Notes: a model not told the origin generated them from the sequence alone. A stretch of 64,000 nt of DNA from Nostoc sp. T09 (GCF_002154695.1 NZ_MTAV01000004.1:58813-122812), one strand, 5' to 3'. Shown: positions 50,953 to 62,417, numbered from the stretch's first letter. Translations and numbers: made by a program.

Positions 50953-53900
50953 TCAGCAGCTACTTTTAGCTTGAACAGGCAGCGCTATGGTAAACTCTGA
51001 ACCTTCTCCCAGAACGGAATCAACGTGTATCGTTCCCTGATGGCGCTCGATGATAATTTGACGAGCGATCGCTAATCCCAAACCTGTGCCTTTGCCAACT
51101 GCTTTTGTAGTAAATAGGTGCTCAAAGATTCTCGTCTTGACTTCTTCGCTCATGCCGATACCGTTATCTTTGATCCGAATTACGACATGGGGAGTCGTGA
51201 AAGTTTGACCATCTTGAACAAGTTCAGTGTGAATTGCAATCTGATGAGAATGAGGGCGAAATTTACCCTGTCTGCGTTGCTGATTGAATTCCTCTAAACT
51301 ATCGATGGCATTTGCCAAGATGTTCATAAACACTTGGTTGATTTGTCCGGGAAAGCATTCCACCGCAGGTAAATTACCATAGTTTGTAATTACCTCAATC
51401 GCGGGGCGTTGTCCGTTAGCTTTGAGGCGATGTTTAAGAATCAGGATTGTACTGTTAATACCTTCGTGAATATTAAAAGGAATTTTGTAATCTTGATCGG
51501 CTCGCGAAAAGGTGCGCAAACTAGTACTGATACCGCGAATCCGCTCAATGCCAAGTTTCATGGAGTCAATGAGCTTAGGTAAGTCTTCACGCAGATATTC
51601 CAAGTCGATCGCTTCAGCTGCATCTACAATTGCCTGACCAGGATCGGGAAACTGCTGCTGATAAAGGTCGAGTATTCCCAAGAGATCTTGAATGTAATTT
51701 TTGGCGGGTTGTAAGTTACCTGCTAAAAACCCCACTGGATTATTGATTTCATGAGCAACGCCTGCAACGAGATTACCCAAGGCAGACATTTTTTCATTCT
51801 GCACTAGCTGTAATTGAGTTTGTTGCAAGTCTTGCAAAGCTGTTTCTAACTCTTGAGTTTTTTGCTGCGCTTGAGCTTCGGCACGTTTGCGTAAGCGAAG
51901 CTCGTCGTAGACATCGCTGATATTAATTGCTGTCCCAATTAGTTGATGAATTCTACCGGTGCGATCGCGCAGGGGATGAAAGGTTGTCAGCCACCAAGTT
52001 GGCTCATGATTAAGGGAGAGACACTGCTCAACAGCAATGCTAGTTCCGGCGGTAATGCAACTGAGATATTGCTGCTTGACTACAGCACCTTCTACTTCAC
52101 CATGTATCTGTTCTGGAGTTTTGCCGATGACTTCATGAGCAGATACACCTGTAACTTTAGCTGCTGCTGGGTTCCAGCCTGCATAAAGAAATTCTTGGTT
52201 TGCCGTGACATTAATCATAAATATCGGATGATCGACACCATCGTAGATACTGCGGAGGAATATTTCTTGTTCGCGAATTTTTTCTTCTGCAAGCTTGCGA
52301 TCGCTGATATCTATAACTATGCCATCCCAGATGAGCGAGTCATCTTTTTGCTGCTGCGGTTGCGCCGCAGATTGAATCCATTTAATTTTTCCTGAAGGTG
52401 TAATAATCCGCCATTCGTGTTTAAATGGCGTTAAGGTTTGGGCAGAGTAGCTAATTAACTGTTCAATCTGGGAATTATCATCAGGATGATTCATCGAATA
52501 AAGATTATATATCCCCGCCATAACTTCCTCTGGTGCCAATTCATACAGTTCGTAGCAACCACAACTTACATAGGGTGTTGATGTAGTACCATCGCTAGCT
52601 AAACGAAACTGGTAAATCATGCCAGGAATGTTATCAGCAAAGTTCTGGAAGCGGGTATCACTGGCTCGCAGTTCTTCTAAAGATTGCTCCAACTGCTGAC
52701 TGTAAATCTGAGAACGCTGGTAGAGGCGGGCATTTTCTAAAGAAATGGCAGCTTGAGTACAGATAAGATTGAGAATTTCGACGCGATCGCTCGTAAATGC
52801 TCCCGTCGTCAAATTGTTTTCTAGATACAGAATCCCCAACAGTTTACCCTGATGCATAATTGGGGTACATAAAATACTCTTGGGTTGCTGGTGCAGAATG
52901 TAGGGATCAGCTAGCAGTAAAGGATCGGTGGCGGCGTCAATTAACACTGATGATTGCAGTGTTCTTTTGACAGAGTTAATTAATAAGCTTGGAAGTTCCT
53001 GACTTTTTTCTAGGGGAACAGATTGCAGCACTATCGGTTTTTCAGTTGTGATCGTAGCCTCAATTACTAACCTATCTTCTTTGTTCAACAACAACGCACA
53101 TTTATCTGCGCCGGCATTTTCTAACACTACCTGAAGCAGGGTAGAAAGTAATTTTTCTAGATGAATTTCGCTAGAGAGCATCTGAAACGATTTCAGAACA
53201 GTAGCTAAATCTAATACCGCAGAGATGCCATTGCTACTATATTTAGTAGTTTCGTTAGTGCTTTCATTGTCAGTAGTGACGCTCTCCACCACTGGAATCG
53301 TCAAATCACAGGAAAACAGAATGCTATCTGGTTGCAGGATGGGGATGAGAAACTGTGGATAGCATTGCTCAAGCTGCTTAACTTTGGCAGATGCACCCCA
53401 ACGAGCATAACAATAGTAAGCATTAATTAAATACTCTTGAACAATACTATTTTTCCCCCATGCTAAATAGAATTTAGCTGCAAGTTCGTTGGCTAGAGCT
53501 TCTTCGTGAGGGTAATCGTTAGCTTTGGCTGTGGTAATTGCCAGATCATAAAAATCAAGTGCTTCAGCTTTGTGGTTGAAAACGCGATGGCGTTCCGCTT
53601 CCACTAAATAAAATCTGTGCAGGTGATTTGCTGGCGCAGAATCAGCCCACTTTTTGATTTTTTCTTGGTTGATAGTGACTCGCTGCTGAATGCGTTGTTG
53701 TTCCTCAAGGGAAACTTGAGGATAAATTGCCAGATGTGCCAGAGAATCATAGGTGTAGAAACTAGGGATGATAAATAATCCTGTCGCCGCACCCAGATAA
53801 TTTTCTGTGGCGATCGCATCTGCAACTGCTGACTCAAACTCCCCAAATAAATAATTAAGGACTAGTTTATTGCAATGGAAATAGCACAGTACTGTTTGAT

Positions 53901-56900
53901 CTCCTCCTTGCTGAAGCATCGGCAGCATTTGCTCTTCATTAAAAGCATCCCCAACAAACTGCCAAGGTTCAATGCTATCCCCCAATAAATTTAAAACCGC
54001 TTGCTGAAAAATTAGAATCTGATTCACTAATGCTGCTTGTTTAAGTTGAGTTAATTGGGTGCAAAAAGCAGCAGCCTCGCGATTTACATCAATTAAATCT
54101 TGCCCAGCAAACCAAGAATGCATGATGTAAACGATCGCACAAATACTAGCCCAAAGTAAGTCTCCAGTTTCCAATCCACTTTGGTAGCCTTCTGTTAACA
54201 AAGGCAAGGTATTTCTCACAGGTTCTTGCCAATGCAAAGTCCCAAGGCTAACTTCTCCATAGGTTTTGGCTTTTTGTTCTTTCTCATTGAACTGTTCGAG
54301 TAACTTTAGTGCCAACTGCCCAAATTGATAGCCAAAGTTGAGTTCTCCTTGTACCCCACATAACAACTGTCCATAGCAGCCATAGCCATAGGTAGAAGAT
54401 GGAGTATTGCCATATTCAATAGATAAGTTGACTTGCGCCAAAATAATTAAAGGAAATAATGTCGGCACTGCAATATAGGCAGAAGAAGAGACAGCCGGCA
54501 GAATCCGCATCGCAGCTAATTTTTCTGGGTTGGTCATCTGAGGTAGAGTTACTAAATCCAGTGGTTGCCTGTCAGCTAACATGGATGTAGTTCTCTCCAT
54601 TGCCCGTGCAATATCTAATTCATTAGGTTGTTCTGGAAAAGTTACTCCTAAGGAATGAAGAATCTTGAGCGCAATTTGCAATGCTTCTAAGGGTTGGTGC
54701 TGTGCTTGCGCAGATTGGATTTGAATTTCATAAATTTTTACTATATCTAACAGACAGGTGACGTTTTCCTGAATCACATCTACCAACTTTGCCATCTGCT
54801 CTAAATTGCCGTTCAAATAAGCAGCCTTGGTTGCAGCTGTGTAAAGTGCTAGGGTAAGCTCATACTGAGTTTGCCAACTATCTTTTGTCAGTAAGCTCAT
54901 ACCCGCGATCAAATATTCTAAAGCTGCTGCATGGGCTGTGGCAGTTCTGGCTTTATGTCCGGCTTGAAGATTAAGTTGGGCGAGTTGCGTTTGCTGGGCT
55001 TGTTCAACAATCAGATTTTTACCGATATTAAATTGATTGACAATCTCAAATAGTTTTTCTTCTTGTTCTGCAACTGACGTATTACTTAGCAATAGTTGCC
55101 CAATTTTTAGGTGAGTCGCTGGTTTCTGCTCCTCTGGAATCAAAGAATAAGCAGCTTGCTGGACGCGATCGTGTAAAAATTTGTAATCAGGTAAGCGGTT
55201 AGCAATAATAGATAATTGACACGCGTCGTTGTCATCACCACAGTCTTGAAAAAATTTATAAACTTCACTTGTGGGTAAAATCAGTCCCTCTTGCAGTGCC
55301 TTCCACAAATCGGTGGCTGTTTCTATCTGAGATTTTTCGTAAATAATAGCTAGAGTTGCTAAGTCAAAAGAGTTACCAATGCTAGCAGCAAGTTTTAATA
55401 CTGTTTGTGTGGCGGTGGGCAACTTCTGAATCTGATCCGCCATAAATTCAACAACATCGTCAGTCAGTGCTAGCGATCGAATTTGGGCAATATTTCCTTG
55501 CCAGCAACCAGTATTGATATTAAAAGTTATACATTCCTCTGCATACAATACCTTGAGAAATTGCGTAGCAAAAAAAGGATTGCCGTTGGTTTTTTGATAA
55601 ACTAATTCTGCTAAAGGTACTGCTAGTTCTGAAGCACAACTCAGAGTATCAGCAATCAAGTTATTCAGGTCGCATAGCTTCAGTGGAGTTAAGGTGATGG
55701 TGTTGACGATCGCTTTGGCTTTGCTAATCTTATCCAGTGCCGACATGAGTGGATGAACAGAAGAGACTTCGCGATCTCGGTAAGCACCAATGAGTAGGAG
55801 ATAGCCTGTTTCTGCCTCACTCATTAATAATTGCATCAATCTTAGTGAAGCCGAGTCTGCCCATTGCAAATCATCTAAGAAAATTACTAGGGGATGGGCT
55901 GGCGTGGTAAAAATTTGAATAAATTTTTGAAACAGCAGATTGAAGCGATTTTGCTCTGCACTTGCAGACAGTCGCGGCGCAGGAGGTTGTTTACCAATAA
56001 TTAGTTCAAGTTCCGGAATCACCTCAACAATTACCTGCCCGTTATCACCCAAAATAGAAAGAATTTGAGTTCGCCATTGCGCTAATTGAATGTCTGTTTC
56101 TGTTAGCAGTTGTCCCATCAAGTCGCGTAATGCTTGCACAAACGCCGAAAAAGGAATATTGCGCTGAAACTGGTCAAACTTACCTTTGATGAAGTAACCC
56201 CTTTGCCGGACAATCGGCTTGTGGACTTCATTAACGATGGCTGTTTTGCCGATACCGGACAAGCCTGCAACTAGCATCACTTCGCTGCGGGAATTAGTAT
56301 TGCTGGCTACTCGCTCGAATGCATCCAGCAAAGTTTGTACTTCTGCTTGGCGACCATAGAGTTTTTCTGGGATCAAGAAGCGATCGCACACATCCCGCTG
56401 TCCGATCTCGAAAGGTTCAATCTTTCCTGTTTTTTGCCATTGAGTCATACAAAGTTCTAAATCATGCTTCAGTCCTAATGCACTCTGATAGCGGTCTTCC
56501 GCATTTTTTGCCATCAATTTCACAATGATGTCTGAAACTGGTTTGGGAATTGCCTCAATTTTGTAATTTAAATTTGGCGAACAGTTGAGCCAATCGCTTA
56601 CGGGAGTTACTTCTGTAGTCAACTGTTCAAAACGAATTTTGAATTGCTCTAAAGGCGTTGGTTGTTTGGCAATATGACAGTGAATCAGCTCCATTGGATC
56701 GTGGGATTGAAAGGGAGGCTGACCTGTAAGCAGTTCAAAAAAAGCGATTCCCAAGGAATAGAAATCACTGCGATAGTCAATTCCCCGGTTCATCCGTCCA
56801 GTTTGCTCTGGAGAAATGTAAGTGAGGGTTCCTTCTAGAACATTGGGACTTTTAATTTCCTGAGTTTCTCTGGGCAGCAGAGAAGCTATGCTCAGGTCAA

Positions 56901-57357
56901 TTAGTTTAACTTCTTTTGTCTGGGGATTGATGACAATATTATCCGGTTTAATATCTTTGTGAATTACCCGGTGCTGATGCAGTTCCTGAAGAATATCTAC
57001 TATTTGCAGAGCGATCGCCAGAAATTCAGTGATTTCTAGTGGCTGTGTTTTGGTGTAATCCCGCAACGAAATACCACCAAAGTCTTCCATTACTAGCACA
57101 TAGCTATTGCCATAAGGTTCTAGGCTGTAATGTCGAACTACACCAGGGAAATCAAGATTTTTGGCGATCGCGTACTGATTGCGAAACTGCAAAAGTTCAT
57201 TAAAGGTTGGATAATTAGATTTTAGGGATTTGATGATTACAGGTTGCTGGTCAATCTCTCGGATACCTCGGTAAACAATAGTTCTAGAACTCACGTGCAG
57301 TTGTTCAACAACTTGGTATCCTAAAATTCCCCATCCTAATTCCAGCCCTGCGATCAT
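50953..57357 (-). CDS. Ser/Thr kinase-ATPase-GAF-PAS-histidine kinase fusion (HstK type)
   Basis: 2134 residues. Domain order: Ser/Thr kinase (~15-285, His-Lys-Asp at 133-135, Asp154 of the metal loop), AAA ATPase with Walker A Gly-Leu-Ser-Gly-Ile-Gly-Lys-Thr at ~366, a long helical TPR-like region (~800-1400), GAF (~1450-1590), two PAS domains (~1610-1850), HisKA with Val-Ala-His-Glu-Ile-Asn-Asn-Pro (~1870) and an ATPase domain (~1960-2125, Asp-Asn-Gly-Ile-Gly-Met; Gly-Thr-Gly-Leu-Gly-Leu). All catalytic residues look intact. It is the type known in heterocystous cyanobacteria as HstK. Input and partner regulator are unknown. GAGGT precedes the ATG. Confidence 0.92.
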   Translation of the reverse strand: MIAGLELGWGILGYQVVEQLHVSSRTIVYRGIREIDQQPVIIKSLKSNYPTFNELLQFRNQYAIAKNLDFPGVVRHYSLEPYGNSYVLVMEDFGGISLRDYTKTQPLEITEFLAIALQIVDILQELHQHRVIHKDIKPDNIVINPQTKEVKLIDLSIASLLPRETQEIKSPNVLEGTLTYISPEQTGRMNRGIDYRSDFYSLGIAFFELLTGQPPFQSHDPMELIHCHIAKQPTPLEQFKIRFEQLTTEVTPVSDWLNCSPNLNYKIEAIPKPVSDIIVKLMAKNAEDRYQSALGLKHDLELCMTQWQKTGKIEPFEIGQRDVCDRFLIPEKLYGRQAEVQTLLDAFERVASNTNSRSEVMLVAGLSGIGKTAIVNEVHKPIVRQRGYFIKGKFDQFQRNIPFSAFVQALRDLMGQLLTETDIQLAQWRTQILSILGDNGQVIVEVIPELELIIGKQPPAPRLSASAEQNRFNLLFQKFIQIFTTPAHPLVIFLDDLQWADSASLRLMQLLMSEAETGYLLLIGAYRDREVSSVHPLMSALDKISKAKAIVNTITLTPLKLCDLNNLIADTLSCASELAVPLAELVYQKTNGNPFFATQFLKVLYAEECITFNINTGCWQGNIAQIRSLALTDDVVEFMADQIQKLPTATQTVLKLAASIGNSFDLATLAIIYEKSQIETATDLWKALQEGLILPTSEVYKFFQDCGDDNDACQLSIIANRLPDYKFLHDRVQQAAYSLIPEEQKPATHLKIGQLLLSNTSVAEQEEKLFEIVNQFNIGKNLIVEQAQQTQLAQLNLQAGHKARTATAHAAALEYLIAGMSLLTKDSWQTQYELTLALYTAATKAAYLNGNLEQMAKLVDVIQENVTCLLDIVKIYEIQIQSAQAQHQPLEALQIALKILHSLGVTFPEQPNELDIARAMERTTSMLADRQPLDLVTLPQMTNPEKLAAMRILPAVSSSAYIAVPTLFPLIILAQVNLSIEYGNTPSSTYGYGCYGQLLCGVQGELNFGYQFGQLALKLLEQFNEKEQKAKTYGEVSLGTLHWQEPVRNTLPLLTEGYQSGLETGDLLWASICAIVYIMHSWFAGQDLIDVNREAAAFCTQLTQLKQAALVNQILIFQQAVLNLLGDSIEPWQFVGDAFNEEQMLPMLQQGGDQTVLCYFHCNKLVLNYLFGEFESAVADAIATENYLGAATGLFIIPSFYTYDSLAHLAIYPQVSLEEQQRIQQRVTINQEKIKKWADSAPANHLHRFYLVEAERHRVFNHKAEALDFYDLAITTAKANDYPHEEALANELAAKFYLAWGKNSIVQEYLINAYYCYARWGASAKVKQLEQCYPQFLIPILQPDSILFSCDLTIPVVESVTTDNESTNETTKYSSNGISAVLDLATVLKSFQMLSSEIHLEKLLSTLLQVVLENAGADKCALLLNKEDRLVIEATITTEKPIVLQSVPLEKSQELPSLLINSVKRTLQSSVLIDAATDPLLLADPYILHQQPKSILCTPIMHQGKLLGILYLENNLTTGAFTSDRVEILNLICTQAAISLENARLYQRSQIYSQQLEQSLEELRASDTRFQNFADNIPGMIYQFRLASDGTTSTPYVSCGCYELYELAPEEVMAGIYNLYSMNHPDDNSQIEQLISYSAQTLTPFKHEWRIITPSGKIKWIQSAAQPQQQKDDSLIWDGIVIDISDRKLAEEKIREQEIFLRSIYDGVDHPIFMINVTANQEFLYAGWNPAAAKVTGVSAHEVIGKTPEQIHGEVEGAVVKQQYLSCITAGTSIAVEQCLSLNHEPTWWLTTFHPLRDRTGRIHQLIGTAINISDVYDELRLRKRAEAQAQQKTQELETALQDLQQTQLQLVQNEKMSALGNLVAGVAHEINNPVGFLAGNLQPAKNYIQDLLGILDLYQQQFPDPGQAIVDAAEAIDLEYLREDLPKLIDSMKLGIERIRGISTSLRTFSRADQDYKIPFNIHEGINSTILILKHRLKANGQRPAIEVITNYGNLPAVECFPGQINQVFMNILANAIDSLEEFNQQRRQGKFRPHSHQIAIHTELVQDGQTFTTPHVVIRIKDNGIGMSEEVKTRIFEHLFTTKAVGKGTGLGLAIARQIIIERHQGTIHVDSVLGEGSEFTIALPVQAKSSC

Positions 57358-58719
57358 ACCTAGTTACCTCATCTGCACAATGGCTTTTTCTTAATGGCTT
57401 TAACAATACAATATAAGTATTCCCATTAGTTAGTTTTTTCTAACTGGAATATGATTAGACTAATAAGAAGATCAGCGTAAATAATTCTCCACTCTTGCTC
57501 AAAAATTAAAGAGTATTTACGTTCTCTTGCTGCACTTTCACGGGAGCTACTCGATACCGCCCTCGCTTCGTTAGCGATAAATGTTGTAATACTTAAAAAT
57601 ATTCGCAATTGGTTTGCACACTGCTGTTAATGTACCTCATCCGATTAAAATCTCCTACTATATAATGCGGCGATCGCATCGCTGATTTCACCGCCATATA
57701 TAGAACTGCTATTTGATTTTTGAAAAAATTCTGTCTACTTTAACATCCTTTCTTTCCTGTTCCCTACCTCTACAAGTGATTTCACTGAATCAAATCGGAT
57801 TGCTATATATCGATTCACTTGCAAGTTTTTTTTGAGCTTAATTACCAACTTGTTTGCAAACTTTGAGTTGAACCTAATTATCGGATTTACGCACTGTACA
57901 AATAGCTAATTATATGCATTGACTAGACTGCAACTTTAGCGGTTTTTTGTAAATCAAAATTAATACAATCCTCATAATTTCCTCACTTTTTATAGATATT
58001 CTGAACATAAAGGCTCTGATAAAAGCGAACTCATGCATTCCGAAACAGCCACAGCCAAAACTTGGACTTAATACAGATAAACAAATTTTTGACAATTATT
58101 AATAATAATTGTGTATATTATCACATTTTATTGTAATTTTTTTTATTTCTTTTAGTAGAAGCCTGCTGCCTATAAAAATAGTTAATCTCTTAAGACCTTT
58201 GCTTCAATGATTAATAGTTATAGCAGAATTCAGAACTAAAATACTCTTTATGCTTGGGTTTGAGGCTGAGAATCTGTACTTCACCGACTTGAAACTTCTG
58301 GTTTTATCACATGTAAAATTGTGATCGATTAAGAAATATTGGGATTGTAATGATGTGACAAACTGGATTAGGTCATAAAGTATTTATCATCAATATGTCA
58401 CAAAAAGCTATAGATTATATCAAATGCTTGGTATTTTACTAATAATTTATCCTTGGAATATCAACGAGTCTTTTGAGAAATTACTCAACGACAATTCTAA
58501 TGCCAAAAAAATTAAAAAACTGTTAATGAAGATTTAAATTTTGTTAGGAAGAAAACAATTTAGAGCAAGCTTTCTATTTATACTGTAAGAAAGTGAGAAA
58601 AAATCATAAAAAATCAGATAAAAATTAAAAAATGGTTGTTTTTAAGAAATCAAGCTTAAAATCAGCTTTATAAATCAAATTTAATAGTTAATACTGCCAT
58701 AAACTTTTTCTTATAGCCT
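57358..58719. other. Long intergenic region
   Basis: 1,362 bases between two divergently transcribed large genes. It contains the family A MITE-like element at 57699-57807. The 58100-58700 part is very AT-rich. Several 60-codon frames exist but none has a ribosome binding site or recognisable composition. A regulatory RNA cannot be excluded. Confidence 0.5.
57699..57807 (-). repeat. MITE-like element, family A, copy 3
   Basis: About 109 bp, inverse to the copies at 3094 and 11806: it begins TATAGAACTGCTATTTGA and ends TCAAATCGGATTGCTATA. The interior carries the C-rich complement CCTGTTCCCTACCTCTAC of the other copies' G-rich core. Confidence 0.75.
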
Positions 58720-61700
58720 GTGGGAGCAATAGATTTGACGTTTGAGCAAGCAATGCTGGTTTTAGATCAAGTGTTACAGCAAAAGCATTTAAGTAACATT
58801 CAAGAGCTAGTGCTGCGTCAGTCTTGGGAAGGTTACACTTATGCACAGATTGCTGAAAGCTCCGGCTATGACGATGATTATATCCGAGATGTGGGGTATC
58901 GTTTATGGCAGACTCTTTCAAAAGCATTAGGAGAAAGTGTCAACAAAAGTAATATTAAATCTGTATTGAGACGGCGCTATTCAAGTCTCCCACAAGCAGA
59001 GTTACAAATACTGACCCCTGTAATAGACGCAACTCCTAAGACACAACCGCACCAAGACTGGGGAGAAGCAATAGATGTATCTATCTTCTATGGTCGCACG
59101 GCAGAACAAGCAAAACTACAAGGATGGATTGTTAAGGAAAAATGCCGTTTGGTAGCGCTACTAGGTATGGGAGGAATTGGTAAAACAGCTTTGTCTGTAA
59201 AGTTAGCAGAACAACTACAGGACAATTTTGATTATGTAATTTGGCGCAGTCTGCGGAATGCTCCACCTATAGTTGAGCTACTCAAGGGAATAATTTTATT
59301 TGTTTCCGATCAGCAGGAAGTAAATTTGCCAGACGCTGTAGATAGTCAAATTTCTTGCCTGATGAATTATCTGTCCTCCCAACGTTGTCTGATAGTCCTA
59401 GATAATGTTGAATCGATTTTGGAAAGTGGCAAAAGATCCGGTTCCTATCGTTCTGGATATGAAGGATACGGGCAACTTTTTCGACGGGTAGCAGATGAAC
59501 GCCATCAAAGTTGTTTGGTATTTACAAGTCGGGAAAAACCAATTGGTTTCGCAGTTAGAGAAGGGGAAAGCTTACCAGTGCGATCGCTGCAACTTACTGG
59601 GTTGTTACAAACAGAAGCACAGCAAATTCTGGCAACCAAAGGACTAGTGACTTCAGCGGCTGAATGTAAAAAATTAATTCAAAGCTATACAGGTAATCCT
59701 CTAGTTTTGAAAATTGTTGCTACCACAATTCAACGCTTATTTGATGGAAATGTTAGGCAATTTCTCCAGCAGGCTCCTATAGTTTTTGGTGATATTGGGC
59801 AGATATTAGAGCAACAGTTTAATCGTCTATCTGCCAACGAAAAGCAAGTCATGTATTGGCTAGCAATCAAACGACAATGGGTAAAGCTCACAGAATTAGA
59901 AGAAGATATTGTACCAACCATCTCTAAACGAGAATTACTAGAAGTGCTGTTATCTTTGCAAGGGCGATCGCTCATCGAACAGCAATCAGGCAGCTATACC
60001 CAACAACCTGTGGTCATGGAATACATGACTGACAAACTGATTCAACAAGTTTGTAGTGAAATCGTCACTGGAGAAATTGAATTATTCAATGCCTACGCCT
60101 TGATGGAAGCTACGGCTAAAGATTATGTCAGTGAAAGTCAGAAACGGGTGATTTTGGCACCGATATTGAGTCGGTTAAAAACTACCTTGAAAAACCGAGC
60201 AGCAATTGAGAGGCGACTTAAAGAGATTATTTCCATATTGCAAACCAAATTTTCAGCAATACCTGGATATGCTGGCGGCAATACAATCAATCTACTGCGT
60301 CAGCTAAAAGTTGATTTTACAGGCTGGGATTTTTCTGGTTTGACAATCTGGCAAGCTTGTTTTCAAAGTATAAATCTGTATCAGGTAAATTTAAGCAATA
60401 CAGATCTGAAAAAATCAGCTTTTAATGAGGCTTTGGTCAACATTCTTACCGTCAAATTCAGTCCTGATGGTAAGCTGCTGGCGACTGGTGATGCCAATGG
60501 CGGAGTACGCCTGTGGAATATAGAAGATGGTCAACAACTGCGACATCTTGAGAGACATCCTGGCTGGGTTTGGCAAGTAAACTTCAGCCCAGATGGCAAA
60601 ACTCTAGCAAGTTGCTGTGAGAATGGCATTATTAAACTCTGGGATGTAAACACAGGGCAATGCTTGCATACCTTACATCAGGATACAGTACGAAGTTGGT
60701 TATCGAGCTTCAGCCCGGATGGTAACCTACTAGCTAGTGGCAGAACAGACCAAACAATCAAAATCTGGGATGTCCGTGAAGGTAAGTGCGTAAAAACACT
60801 CGAAAGGCAGACTAATATCATTGGTCCGGTTGTGTTCAGTCCGAATGGAAAAATTCTCGCCAGTGGAAGTGAAGACAAAACGGTGAAACTCTGGGATATC
60901 AACACTGGTGAATGTCTACATACTTTGGCAGGACACAATCAAGCAATTTGGTCAGTTACCTTCAGTCCGAATGGAAAAATTCTCGCCAGTGGAAGTGAAG
61001 ACAAAACGGTAAAACTTTGGGATGTTAGCACGGGTAGATGCTGGAAGACTTTACAAGGACCGCACATCGAATTAGCTTGGTCAATTGCTTTTAGTCCCGA
61101 TGCTCAAACTTTGGCGATCGCAGGCGAAGCCTCTGTAATTAGTTTATGGGACCTTAACACAGGAAAATGCATTAAAACTTTGTCAGGTCATACCACTCGT
61201 GTATGGTCAGTTGCCTTTAGTCCAGATGGCAAAACTCTCGCTAGCGGTACTGAAGACCAAAGTATAAGATTATGGCAAGTGTCTACAGGACGATGCATCA
61301 AGACTTTACAAGGATATCCAGTTTTTATTGGCTCAGTAACTTTCAGCCCAGATGGTCAGTTCTTAGCTGGTACTACAGGCCATATAGTGAGATTGTGCGA
61401 TATTGCTAATGGAAATTCCCTAAAAAGCTTGTATGGTCATACTCGCGACGTTATGGCCCTGGCTTACAGTGCTGATGGGCAGACATTAGTAAGTGGTAGC
61501 CTAGACAGCACAATTCGTTTCTGGAATGTCGATACAGGCGAATGTCTCAAAACCTTAAGGGAGCATAGTAGTTTTATCTTTTCACTGACCTATAGCCCAG
61601 ATGGTCAAACCCTGGCGAGTGGAGGTGCAGACAAGACTATCAAAATCTGGGATGTAACAACTGGACAATGCCTGAAAACTTTAGAAGGACATACAGGTTG

Positions 61701-62331
61701 GATATTTTCAGTAGCTTGGAGTGTTGATGGCAAATTTTTAGCTAGTATGAGCGAAAATAGCATTCATTTATGGGATGCAAGCACAGGGCAACGTCTTCAG
61801 ATCCTAGAAGGATACTATTGCTTTATTGGGTCAATTGCCTTTAGTCTCAACAGTCAAGTCTTAGCTACTGGCGATAGAGAATACAAAATTAAGTTTTGGG
61901 ATATTACCACAGGGAACTGTTGGCAAACATTGCAGGGACACAGAACCACTGTAACTGATGTCAAGTTTAGTCCCAACGGCGAGATCGTTGCTAGTGCGAG
62001 TCACGATCAAACTATTAAGCTTTGGAATAGCCAAACGGGGGAATGTCTGAAAATACTAGAAGGACACAGTAATTGGATCTGGGCGATCGCCTTTCATCCT
62101 AACGGTAATATCCTTGCTAGTGGCTCTCAAGACGAGACAATTCGGCTTTGGGATATTGCAACAGGAGAATGTTTGCAGATTTTGCGATCGCCTCGTCCTT
62201 ATGAAGGTATGAACATTCAAGGCGTTACAGGTTTAAGTTCAGCCCAGAAAGCGACTTTAAAAACTCTCGGAGCCGTTGAAGAAATTGCGCACACTCTTAA
62301 CCATGAAAACCGTTTTTTTTGTGTGTCTTAG
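58720..62331 (+). CDS. NB-ARC STAND ATPase with 14 WD40 repeats
   Basis: 1203 residues from GTG 58720. The N-terminal ~100 residues are a helix-turn-helix-like domain seen before NB-ARC in cyanobacteria (Leu-Arg-Gln-Ser-Trp-Glu-Gly-Tyr-Thr-Tyr-Ala-Gln-Ile-Ala). NB-ARC follows with Walker A Gly-Met-Gly-Gly-Ile-Gly-Lys-Thr from residue 149 and Walker B Leu-Ile-Val-Leu-Asp-Asn. Residues ~570-1160 form 14 WD40 blades, each with Phe-Ser-Pro-(Asp/Asn)-Gly and Leu-Trp-Asp, i.e. two seven-blade propellers. STAND proteins of this build are sensors that oligomerise on ligand binding; roles in signalling or defence are proposed for the class. No separate effector gene is adjacent. Confidence 0.9.
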   Translation: MGAIDLTFEQAMLVLDQVLQQKHLSNIQELVLRQSWEGYTYAQIAESSGYDDDYIRDVGYRLWQTLSKALGESVNKSNIKSVLRRRYSSLPQAELQILTPVIDATPKTQPHQDWGEAIDVSIFYGRTAEQAKLQGWIVKEKCRLVALLGMGGIGKTALSVKLAEQLQDNFDYVIWRSLRNAPPIVELLKGIILFVSDQQEVNLPDAVDSQISCLMNYLSSQRCLIVLDNVESILESGKRSGSYRSGYEGYGQLFRRVADERHQSCLVFTSREKPIGFAVREGESLPVRSLQLTGLLQTEAQQILATKGLVTSAAECKKLIQSYTGNPLVLKIVATTIQRLFDGNVRQFLQQAPIVFGDIGQILEQQFNRLSANEKQVMYWLAIKRQWVKLTELEEDIVPTISKRELLEVLLSLQGRSLIEQQSGSYTQQPVVMEYMTDKLIQQVCSEIVTGEIELFNAYALMEATAKDYVSESQKRVILAPILSRLKTTLKNRAAIERRLKEIISILQTKFSAIPGYAGGNTINLLRQLKVDFTGWDFSGLTIWQACFQSINLYQVNLSNTDLKKSAFNEALVNILTVKFSPDGKLLATGDANGGVRLWNIEDGQQLRHLERHPGWVWQVNFSPDGKTLASCCENGIIKLWDVNTGQCLHTLHQDTVRSWLSSFSPDGNLLASGRTDQTIKIWDVREGKCVKTLERQTNIIGPVVFSPNGKILASGSEDKTVKLWDINTGECLHTLAGHNQAIWSVTFSPNGKILASGSEDKTVKLWDVSTGRCWKTLQGPHIELAWSIAFSPDAQTLAIAGEASVISLWDLNTGKCIKTLSGHTTRVWSVAFSPDGKTLASGTEDQSIRLWQVSTGRCIKTLQGYPVFIGSVTFSPDGQFLAGTTGHIVRLCDIANGNSLKSLYGHTRDVMALAYSADGQTLVSGSLDSTIRFWNVDTGECLKTLREHSSFIFSLTYSPDGQTLASGGADKTIKIWDVTTGQCLKTLEGHTGWIFSVAWSVDGKFLASMSENSIHLWDASTGQRLQILEGYYCFIGSIAFSLNSQVLATGDREYKIKFWDITTGNCWQTLQGHRTTVTDVKFSPNGEIVASASHDQTIKLWNSQTGECLKILEGHSNWIWAIAFHPNGNILASGSQDETIRLWDIATGECLQILRSPRPYEGMNIQGVTGLSSAQKATLKTLGAVEEIAHTLNHENRFFCVS

Positions 62332-62417
62332 TGGTTCGATATCTGGCGTTGCATAATAAAGGGATGAATTGAGGTGTTCTACTAGACTCGTCCGGAATAT
62401 GATTTGGGTACAAAAAA

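Noticed and set aside
57426..58095. Small minus-strand frames in the long intergenic region
   Set aside because: No start signals and no similarity to known small proteins; left as non-coding.
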